DNA from: Fusobacterium necrogenes
GTDB taxonomy: Bacteria; Fusobacteriota; Fusobacteriia; Fusobacteriales; Fusobacteriaceae
Assembly (NCBI RefSeq): GCF_900450765.1
Contig: NZ_UGGU01000003.1
Span: forward strand, 1,352,854 to 1,416,853
Length of the DNA stretch: 64,000 nucleotides
Direction of reading: 5' to 3'
Part shown: piece by piece, positions 1 through 8,900 of the stretch
Position numbering within the stretch: position 1 is the first letter of the stretch
How the letters are laid out: each line of letters opens with the position of its first letter
Notes under the pieces: model-generated
Database searches by the model: none
What the model saw: only the letters and a program-made list of their open reading frames with translations
What the model was told of the DNA's origin: nothing
Position numbers and translations under genes: made by a program

Positions 1-353
1 TAATAGAAATTAGTAGCTTCTTCTATTCCCTTTTCTTGAGAGATTTTTTCAAATTTTTCTATTATTTGGGTAGCAGTAGGAGTTAATTTTCCCATAATCT
101 CTGTATCAAAAAGATCCCTCATAGTAACTGTATCCTCTATGATACCTTTTTCTACTGCATAATCACATATTCTATTTAAAATTTCTGTTGGATATTCAGG
201 AATCTCTTCTTCTTTATATTCTACATTTTCCCAATCATCTAATTTTAAAAGATATAGTATTTCATTTCTAGCAATTATTTTATCATACTTTCCTATTAGT
301 CCATTTTTTAATCCAAAGGTAAGTAAAAGTTTGATATCTTTAAATATACTCAT
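1..353 (-). CDS. galT: galactose-1-phosphate uridylyltransferase, class II (3' part outside window)
   Basis: Transfers UMP between UDP-glucose and galactose-1-phosphate, the second Leloir step in the cytoplasm. Only the N-terminal ~117 residues are present; the gene runs off the left edge. The translation begins MSIFKDIKLLLTFGLKNG and continues with LDDWENVEYKEEE, EYPTEIL.RICDYAVEKG and RDLFDTEIMGKLTP, the pattern I know from the Firmicute-type (class II) GalT rather than the E. coli type. The ATG shares one base with the TAA stop of galK (TAATG), so translation is probably coupled. The active-site region lies outside the window, so integrity cannot be judged. Confidence 0.88.
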   Translation of the reverse strand, partial: MSIFKDIKLLLTFGLKNGLIGKYDKIIARNEILYLLKLDDWENVEYKEEEIPEYPTEILNRICDYAVEKGIIEDTVTMRDLFDTEIMGKLTPTATQIIEKFEKISQEKGIEEATNFY

Positions 354-1528
354 TAAAACTCACCTAGCTTTCTGCTTCCATCTCCGATTTTAGCAACATA
401 GAAATCAGCTACGAGTCCTGTTTTAGCTGTATATTTTTTCCCTACTGATTTAATGAAAGCATCTATATTTTCATCTTTAACTATACTTACTGTACAACCA
501 CCAAATCCAGCTCCAGTCATACGAGCTCCGATTACTCCTTCAGCTTCCCAAGCAGCTTCTACTAAAGAGTCAAGTTCAAATCCAGTAACTTCATAGTCAT
601 CTCTTAAAGAGATATGAGACCTATTCATAAGTTCTCCAAAAGCTTTGATATCTCCCTCTTTTAATTTTTGTACTGCCTCAACTGTTCTTGCGTTTTCAGT
701 TACAGCATGAGTAGCTCTCTTTAATTGCTCCGCATCAGTTATAAAATGTTTTACTTCATTAAATTTTTCTACTGAAAGTTCTCCTAAATATTTAATATTT
801 ATTCCATTTTCATTTAAAACTTTTACAGCAGCCTCACAAGAAGCTCTTCTTTCATTATATTTTGAATCGGCAAGTCCTCTTTTTTTATTAGTATTAGCTA
901 TAACTACTGAAGCTCCATTTAAAGATATAGGAGCATATTGATAATTTAAAGAGTTACAATCAAGTAGAATAGCATTATCTTTTTTACCCATACCGATAGC
1001 AAATTGATCCATAATTCCACAATTTACTCCGATAAATTGATTTTCGGCTTTTTGAGATAGCTTTACCATCTCTATCATATCTATATTTAAGTTAAAAAAC
1101 TCCTTTAAAATAACAGAGGTTAATAATTCTAATGATGCAGAAGAAGAAAGTCCAGCTCCATTTGGAATAGTTCCATTGATTAAGATATCAAATCCAGAAT
1201 TAATATTGTATCCAGCATCTATAAAAGTTTTAATAACTCCTTTTGGATAATTAGCCCAACTATCCTCTCTTTTATTTTCTAATTTATCTAAAGTAAACTC
1301 TTTTATTCCCTCTTTCACAAAATTCATTGAGTACATTCTAAATTTATTGTCATTTCTTTTTACTGCAATTCCATAAGTACCAAAATCAAGAGCACATGGA
1401 AAAACAAAACCACCATTATAATCTGTATGTTCCCCAATAAGGTTTACTCTTCCTGGAGAGAAAAATACCTCCACTTTTCCACTATAATTAAAAATTCTCT
1501 CAAATTCTTTTATTAATTCTTGAATCAT
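353..1528 (-). CDS. galK: galactokinase
   Basis: Phosphorylates galactose with ATP to galactose-1-phosphate (Leloir pathway, cytoplasm). The 391-residue product has all three GHMP-kinase signatures: the galactokinase motif GRVNLIGEHTDYNGG near residues 26-40, the ATP loop GAGLSSSAS near residue 125, and the C-terminal GARMTGAGFGGC motif. Length is typical for the family. The ATG follows a GGAGG site. It is the first gene of a galK-galT unit, and a promoter plus a 16-bp palindrome lie in the intergenic region shared with the divergent ROK regulator. No defects are visible. Confidence 0.97.
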   Translation of the reverse strand: MIQELIKEFERIFNYSGKVEVFFSPGRVNLIGEHTDYNGGFVFPCALDFGTYGIAVKRNDNKFRMYSMNFVKEGIKEFTLDKLENKREDSWANYPKGVIKTFIDAGYNINSGFDILINGTIPNGAGLSSSASLELLTSVILKEFFNLNIDMIEMVKLSQKAENQFIGVNCGIMDQFAIGMGKKDNAILLDCNSLNYQYAPISLNGASVVIANTNKKRGLADSKYNERRASCEAAVKVLNENGINIKYLGELSVEKFNEVKHFITDAEQLKRATHAVTENARTVEAVQKLKEGDIKAFGELMNRSHISLRDDYEVTGFELDSLVEAAWEAEGVIGARMTGAGFGGCTVSIVKDENIDAFIKSVGKKYTAKTGLVADFYVAKIGDGSRKLGEF

Positions 1529-1563
1529 GTATAACCTCCGACTATCTTATTCTATTTACTACT

Positions 1564-1591
1564 AGTATATATTATTTTTGTATTTATTCAA
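1564..1591 (-). promoter_or_regulatory. candidate galK promoter
   Basis: Read on the minus strand: -35 TTGAAT (1586-1591), 16-bp spacer, -10 TATACT (1564-1569), about 35 bp upstream of the galK ATG. Assigned by similarity to the sigma-70 consensus only. Confidence 0.6.
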
Positions 1592-1598
1592 GAATAAA
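1583..1598. promoter_or_regulatory. palindromic operator candidate over the galK -35 box
   Basis: The sequence TTTATTCAAGAATAAA has two perfect 7-bp arms (TTTATTC/GAATAAA) around a 2-bp centre and overlaps the galK -35 element. ROK repressors such as NagC, Mlc and XylR bind AT-rich palindromes of this general kind. The adjacent divergent gene encodes a ROK regulator, so this is the best candidate for its binding site. Binding is inferred. Confidence 0.5.
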
Positions 1599-1639
1599 AA
1601 AAGAAAAACTTCAAACTTTTTTTCAATACTAAAATAAGT

Positions 1640-1668
1640 TTGGAATTTTATCTTAAATAGAGTAAAAT
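1640..1668 (+). promoter_or_regulatory. candidate promoter of the ROK regulator
   Basis: TTGGAA (1640-1645), 17-bp spacer, TAAAAT (1663-1668), about 30 bp upstream of the start codon. Consensus-based call. Confidence 0.5.
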
Positions 1669-1697
1669 ATATACATAAAGTATAGGAGGTATTATTT

Positions 1698-2855
1698 TTG
1701 GAAAAGGAAAATCTAAGATCAAAAATACTAGAGTTAATAAAAGAAAAAAATGGTATATCTAGAATAGATATATCTAGAGAGTTTAATATTACACCAGCAG
1801 CTGTTGGAAAAATAATTGGAGAATTTTTAGATAAAGAAATTATAATTGAAGAAAAAGAAGGAGAATCAACTGGTGGAAGAAAACCAGTACTTTTGAATAT
1901 AAATCAAAATAAAATAGGCGTAATTCTTGGGATATATTTTGCTCCCACTTTTGTTCAAATTACTTGCGGAGATATTAATGGGAAAATAATTTCAACAAAA
2001 AGATATAGACTCGGTGATTTAGGTGGTAATATCATAAGAGAAACTGAAATCATAGTGGAGAAAGAATTATTAAAAAATCCTGAAATTAAAATAATATCTG
2101 TAGTTATGAACGGTCTAGTAGATAGTGACAAAGGAATATCAATTTTTTCACCACATTATAATACCAAAAATATCCATATCGTTGAAATGTTTCAAAAAAA
2201 GTTTAATAAAAAAGTATATATTGAAAATGATGTAAGAGCAATGGCTTTAACAGAGAAAATTTTTGGAGAATGCAAAAAAAATTATAATTTTGTAGTTCTT
2301 AATGTAGAAGAGGGTGTAGGTGGAAGTATTTATTTAAATAATATGCTATATCATGGGTATAAGTCTATGTCTGGTGAATTAGGTCACATAGTTGTAAAAA
2401 GAAATAGCTTAGAAAAATGTTCCTGTGGAAAAAGAGGCTGTTTAGAAACCGAAGTGTCTAATAGAGCTATTATAAAAAAAATAATAACGCAAATCAGAAT
2501 AAATAATCAATATAGTTCTTTAAAAAAAATCTTAGATGAAGGAAAAAAACTTGAAATAAAAGATGTTTTAAAAGGAGTAAAAGAAAAAGATATGTTATCC
2601 TTATCAGTCACTGATGAAGCTGCACAATATATAGCTTATGCTATTGACATGATAATCTCTATAATCAACCCTGAAAAAATAATACTATATGGAGATTTTT
2701 TTCAAAATGAATATATATTTAGAAATCTCCTAAATAAGATAAGTAAAATTACTTTAGATGAACAAAACTACGAAATAAAAAGATCTAAATTTTATGAAAA
2801 TATTTATGAAATAGCACCACTTGCTTTAGGTAACTATTTAATATTTAAAAAATAA
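1698..2855 (+). CDS. ROK-family transcriptional regulator (putative galactose regulator)
   Basis: A 385-residue protein with an N-terminal winged-helix segment (residues ~1-70, with a typical HTH stretch ISRIDISREFNITPAAVGKII) followed by a ROK sugar-kinase-like domain. The ROK zinc motif CSCGKRGCLE is present near residue 241, and an ExGH-type motif (ELGHIVV) lies just before it. This is the XylR/NagC-type repressor architecture. The start is TTG, chosen because a GGAGGT site sits 7 bp upstream. It is transcribed away from galK-galT, so control of galactose use is the likely job, but the inducer cannot be read from sequence. The kinase-like domain may only sense sugar. Confidence 0.85.
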   Translation: MEKENLRSKILELIKEKNGISRIDISREFNITPAAVGKIIGEFLDKEIIIEEKEGESTGGRKPVLLNINQNKIGVILGIYFAPTFVQITCGDINGKIISTKRYRLGDLGGNIIRETEIIVEKELLKNPEIKIISVVMNGLVDSDKGISIFSPHYNTKNIHIVEMFQKKFNKKVYIENDVRAMALTEKIFGECKKNYNFVVLNVEEGVGGSIYLNNMLYHGYKSMSGELGHIVVKRNSLEKCSCGKRGCLETEVSNRAIIKKIITQIRINNQYSSLKKILDEGKKLEIKDVLKGVKEKDMLSLSVTDEAAQYIAYAIDMIISIINPEKIILYGDFFQNEYIFRNLLNKISKITLDEQNYEIKRSKFYENIYEIAPLALGNYLIFKK

Positions 2856-2872
2856 AATATCTATTTCAATAA

Positions 2873-2917
2873 AAAAGGGGGAGTTTTTGCAACAAAGTTG
2901 CAACACTCCCTTTTTTA
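2873..2917. terminator. bidirectional intrinsic terminator between the ROK gene and the haemagglutinin gene
   Basis: A stem GGGAGT...ACTCCC with an inner TTGCAAC/GTTGCAA helix, flanked by A6 on one side and T6 on the other, so it can end the rightward regulator and the leftward haemagglutinin transcript. The same GTTGCAA core occurs in the valS terminator at 44592-44630. Confidence 0.85.
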
Positions 2918-2942
2918 AAAATTAGGTTGGAAATCATATCTA

Positions 2943-5900
2943 TTAAGGATTTACATCGTAACTACCTCTTTTATGTGGAGTTACTGCATTATATCCTTTT
3001 TTAACAGGTGCAATTCCAGAGAATGCTCCTCCTTTAGAGAAATAATCTTCTTGAACTTCTCTATTGTTATTTATATCATTAGGAATATCTGTAACATCTT
3101 TTTTCTCTCCATCTATAGCTACATCTCCCTTAACAATTACTGAATCAACTCCTATAGCAGAATTTACTTTCTCTTGTTTCTTTATTGTATCAGATATATA
3201 TCCTGAAACTCCCATTTCTCCAATTTCTCCTATACCTGCAACAATATCCGCTCCAGCTGCATCAGTTCTAATGGTTTCAGATTTTAGATTTATATCTCCA
3301 CCTACTTCAAGTGATCCTTTTCCAGTTTCACTTCCAAGTTTAGCGGCATCTAAATCAACATCTCCTCCAACTTTAGCAATAAAGTTTCCACCACTAGTTA
3401 TTCCAGACTCATCTATTTTTTGCTGATCATTATATGTATGTCCCCCTCCAGCAGCAACAGAAAGCTGACCTCTAATAACAGTATTCGTAGTTAAATCTAC
3501 TCCAGCTCTAAGAGAAGCTGTAGCGTAATAAGTATTTTTAGAACTTGTTGTTATATCACTCTTAATATTCAAATCCTTTCCTACTTCCAAATTAACATCT
3601 TTTTCAGCTGATAGATGTCCTCCATCAATATCAAGGCTTCCCTTAGTTTTAACAACTAAATTTCCACCTGATGATATATTGGAATTAACTGTCGAATTTG
3701 TATTATCTTTATTTACATCAACCCTAGTGTTTAATCCAATATGTCCTCCTACTCCTGCTCCGTATATCATATGAACACCAGCTCCTTGATGAAATCTTAC
3801 ATCCCCAGAACTAGAATAAGCATTTCTTGAACTCTCTTCCTTTGCAGAAGTAATTTTAATATCTCCACCAGCATTTAATGTTACATCATCAGTAGCTGAT
3901 ATATCAACTCCATTTAAACTCATATCCTTTTCTGTTGTAAAGTTAACATTTTTAGCAGTAATATTTGTAATATTTTCTTTCGAAGAAATTGAGGTATCAT
4001 GTCCCATTTCATATCCAAGCATTGTTTGAACACCAGCTCCAAATAAATTAGCAAATAATAAATTTGTAGCAATTCCAACTCCTTGTGCTGCTCCCACTGC
4101 TGGATTTAAATCTCCTCCAGCTTCTACAGATTGGACAATTTTAGCTGCAGCATCAACAAAACTACTTTCAGCTCCAAAAAGTTCTTTAAGGTGTATATTA
4201 AATCCTGTTTTTTCTTCTTTAATAATATCCTCATATTTTGTAGATTTTAAATATTTTGAATTTACATTAAGTGTTCCTGCTGCTCCAAAATTTCCTCCCC
4301 CAATATCTACACTATTTCTAGCATTTATATTGATATTCTTTCCAGAAATATCACTTTCAGTCCAAGTTGTAGCTGTTTTGTCACTCCAATAATTCTCAAC
4401 TTTTACCCCAGCTTGCAATACTACAATGGCATCAAGTATAACTCCACCATTTCCACTTGCAAAGTTTTGCCCTTTTGCATTTGTAGTAGTTACAGGTGCT
4501 GGCATTCCAAGTGCATCCCATGTTTCTTTGAAAGAAACACCATCAACCGGATAAATGGCACCTCCAAGTCCACCTTCACCTATTGCAAATACTCCAGCTC
4601 CAATAGAACGTACACTCTCTTTTGTCTCATTTTTACCAGCTTCAAATGTTACATTATTTCCTGCATCAAAATTAGCTTCTCCCTTTACCTCTACTTTTCC
4701 TCCAACTACTTTGATGTCATTTCCTGCACTTATATTTAAATCTCCATCACCAGTTATATTACTTCCTTTACTTAATGATGCTTCTTTACTTGTTTTTGTT
4801 GAACTACCTCCAAATACTTGATATACATCTTTTCTTGTACTTTCCTTTATCTCATCTCTTCCATCTATTATATTTACATCATGTTTTGCTGAAATATTAG
4901 TGCTTCCATTTGAATTAATATTACTTCCTTTTATTGTCGCATCATGTCCAGCTGATATATATACATCTCCATTTGTATTTATATTTGATCCATGTGATAA
5001 TGATGCATTAAAATCTTTTGATCTATATTCTGATGTTAATAACCCTCTTACTGTATCTAAAGTTCTTCCTGAGCTTGAAATATGTACTACATCAGCTGAA
5101 TCTTCTACAGTAACATTATCTTCTGCGCTTATACTTATTGTATTTGATTTACTTTTCTCTGCAATCTTTTCATCTACATCATTTGTTGATAAATCGCTTC
5201 CCTTTATATTTACATTTTTTCCACTAATATTAATATTTGAACCTTTAACTTCTGTTCCATTTGAAAGAGCACTACTTCCTGATTCATTAGAATATCCTTT
5301 ATCACTATATTCATGCTTATATTCAGAAGAGACAGTGTATATATCTTCTATATTAACATCGCCACCAGCATTAATATAAATACTTCCAGCATCTCCTGCT
5401 ATAACATCTTTAGAATCTTTAGCAAAAAGTTCTTTATAATAATTTATATCTTTTACTACTTCTACATTTTCAACTACTTCATTTCCATTACCTTGACTAA
5501 CATCTTGAGTAGTTGTTGCCTCTTGTGTATCATTAGTTCTAACTTCATATCCTGAAGCTGTTAACGACCCACCTTTTATGTTAATATTACCAGTAGCATC
5601 TACTTGAATTCCATTATTAGCTTCTATACCTGCTTTATCAGAAATAATTTGATTTCCTTTTTCATCAATTCCTAATGTAGACTCTATGTTGACATCATTT
5701 CCACTAACAATTACATTATCACCTTTGAGGCTACCACCTATCATATTAATATTACCAGTAGCATCTACAGCAATATTTTTATCTGCGCTAATTCCTCCAC
5801 TCATTCCACCAGAACTATTATTAGTAATATTTCCTGAAGATTTTATAATAACATTACCAGCAACATCAATATTTCCATTAGTATTACTAAATGATGTATT

Positions 5901-8900
5901 GTCACTTATAAAGTCTCCTCCAGCTTTTATAGTTGAAGTTCCACCATTACCCTGATTTTGCGCTATATCTATTCTACTATTTTTAGATAAATATAATTGT
6001 GGAGCTAAAACTTTTTGTCCGTTAACCTCTACCTCAACATACCATACTATATCATGCTCTAAGTTGTTAATTTGTTCTTGTGTTAAAGCTTTTCCGAGTT
6101 GAAGTCCAAGTGCAGTAGACACTTTTGCTGCATTATTAATAAGAGCTTGAATATCCTGTGCATTAATATCTTTTACATAACCAAGTCCTTTTTGAATCAT
6201 ATCTTTAATTAATAAATAATCGTAATATGCATCCCCTAGAACTGATGATGTTTTATTTTTATCATATCCTAATTGCTCAAAGAAATAATCAGAACCATAG
6301 AAATTATTAGGATCAATAAATTCTATATTAGTTTCAAATAAAGGCTCTCCAGGTTGTGGATCTCCTACTACAGGTTTAAACAATCCATTTTCACCAGTTG
6401 GAACATCTATAAAGATTATAGGATTTACAGTTCCTGATACAGCTATTGTTCCTGCTAAGTTTCCTGTTTCAGCAGTTATAGTCACTCCATCTATAGTTAT
6501 ACTTCCAGTTGCTAATTCTACATCATGAGGATATTTTATACCATTCACTTCTTTGATATCGTTTATATTTGCAATATTTACTCCTAAACTTCCTTCGATA
6601 CCATCAACAACATTCTCTCCTATAGTGATATTTACGCTTTTGTTTCCTCCACTTTCTCCACCATTATTTACTAAACTTCCATCAGTGTGAGTAAAATTTC
6701 CTCCTGCTAATATTTGAGCATTTCCATTAGCTGCATAATATTTAAAATTAGCATCTAAATTCCATTTATCTTGAGAAATAGGTTTACTCTTATCTTTCCA
6801 ATCGCTACCAAGAACACTTGAAAGTGCCTTATTAAGTAGTTCATTATCATTTAAAGCTAAAGCTCTATAATATGCTTCTCTTCCTTTTCCTAAGTATCCT
6901 TGAGTCAATGCATCATATAGACTTCCTTCAAAAGATACTCCAGAATTTCCATGCGCATTAGTTAAATAAAGTTTTGTTTGCCATGAAAGTTTAACTTTAA
7001 TAAGTTTTAAAAGTTCTATTACATCAACTTCTTTATAAGATGTATTATTTTGAATATCCCCTTTTATAGTTATATCCTTAGCTGCTGCAATAGTACCAGA
7101 TTCATTTAAAACTTTGGTTGTAGCTCCTGTATCACCAATTATATTTATATTTCCTGCAGCTTCTATTGTTGCTTTATCTGTTACTACGCTATTATTTTCA
7201 ATAACTGGTACCCAAACCTCTGTAGTATCTAAGTGATAATTGAAAGTATCATCCCATCTTACTGTATGTTTTGAATTTTCGGTTCCTACAACATCATATT
7301 TGATATCAACTTTACTCTTATTAAGAAGAACATCTGTTTTAATACTTAAATCTTTACCACTACTTATAGTTCCAGCATCATTTATAATAGCTTTAGCTTT
7401 TAGACTCATATCTCCTTTGCTCATAATAAGAGAGTTTAATTTTAAATATATTTTTTCAAGAGCTTCTATAAGAAGATTTTGTCCAGCCCAAATAGTTGTA
7501 CCTTCTTGATTTAAAACATTAGTAGCTTTTAAATTAACATCTTTATTTCCAACTATCATTCCTTCATTAACTATATCTCCAGAAGTTGATATAGTTATAC
7601 TTCCAGGAGTTTGGAATTTTTTAACATTAATATCTCCAACAACATTTTCAAGAGTGATATCTCCATTACTTATCATAGTACCAGCAACAGTATTAGCGCT
7701 TGAATTAGCAAAACTACTACGGAATCCACTACTTAAATTTTGTCTTGAAGAATCAAGCGAAACTCTTGTACTTTCACCAGTCATTAATGTACCTGTATTA
7801 TTTAATGATCCTGTCTTTACATCTATATTTTTAGCTGAAAGCTCTCCAGTATTTGTGAAAGATTTAGAATCTACTTTCAAATTATTTTCAGTCTGAACTT
7901 TACCAGCTAATGATACATCACTAGAAGAAGCTTCTATATCTATATTACCTTTAGCTTTTAACTCTTTCATTGATTGAGTTATTCCATTTCCCAAATTAGA
8001 TATACTTAATTCTGAATTTGATTGGATAGAGTTAGTATTAGAGAAAGAATTATCAACGGTTATTGAAACTCCATTTCCAACAACTTCTCCACTATTTAAA
8101 AAGTTTTTAGATTTTAAACTTATTTTATCAGTTGAAGAAAGATCTCCGCTATTACTTATATCTTCAGATACATCAGTTACTATTTTACCATTAGCAATCA
8201 ATTTTCCAGCATTTGTAAGAGATGATCCTCCTATATTTATATCTCCATTTACATTAATATTTCCGTTATTTAAAGTACTTCCATTAGCTACCTTTAATAT
8301 TTCTCCAACTAATAGTTCTCCACTATTATTAACTCCTCCATTTATATTTAAGGATTTTCCTACAGATGCTGTAGCTCCTGATTTATTCGAGAAGTTTCCT
8401 GTCAGATTTAAGCCTCCTCCAGTTTCTAACTTACCAGAGTTTTCTAACTTAGATGAAGTAATATCTACATTACCTCCAACACTTAAATTGTGTGAATTAA
8501 AATCTCCAGATATATTTGCGCTTAAGTTCTCCTTAATTGTTAAATCTTTTGAACTAAAACTCTTACCCTTAACATCTAAGTTCTTTCCTACTGACATTAC
8601 TCCATTATTTTTAATTGAATCTTCTGATTTTAAACTTACATCACCTTTAGTTATTACTATTCCATTATTTTCTAAAGTTGTTTTAGTTGTTATCGCTAAA
8701 GTTTCTCCTTCTATCACACCTAAATCAGAAAAAGCTGCTATCTTAGCTTTTAGCTCTGCTAATTCTTCCGCGCTTAAATTTTCTGAATTTAACTTTTGCA
8801 ATAACTCTAAATACTCTTTTATTCTTTCTTCATTTCCATTAGAAACAAAACTATCACCACTGATTATAATTTTCTTCCCAGCAGTTATTCTTTGAGTATT

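Noticed and set aside
2943..3400. Short haemagglutinin as a truncated pseudogene of the long one
   Set aside because: Its reading frame is intact over 2,761 codons, the C-terminus parallels the end of the shaft in the paralogue, and a proper terminator follows, so it looks like a complete shorter form.
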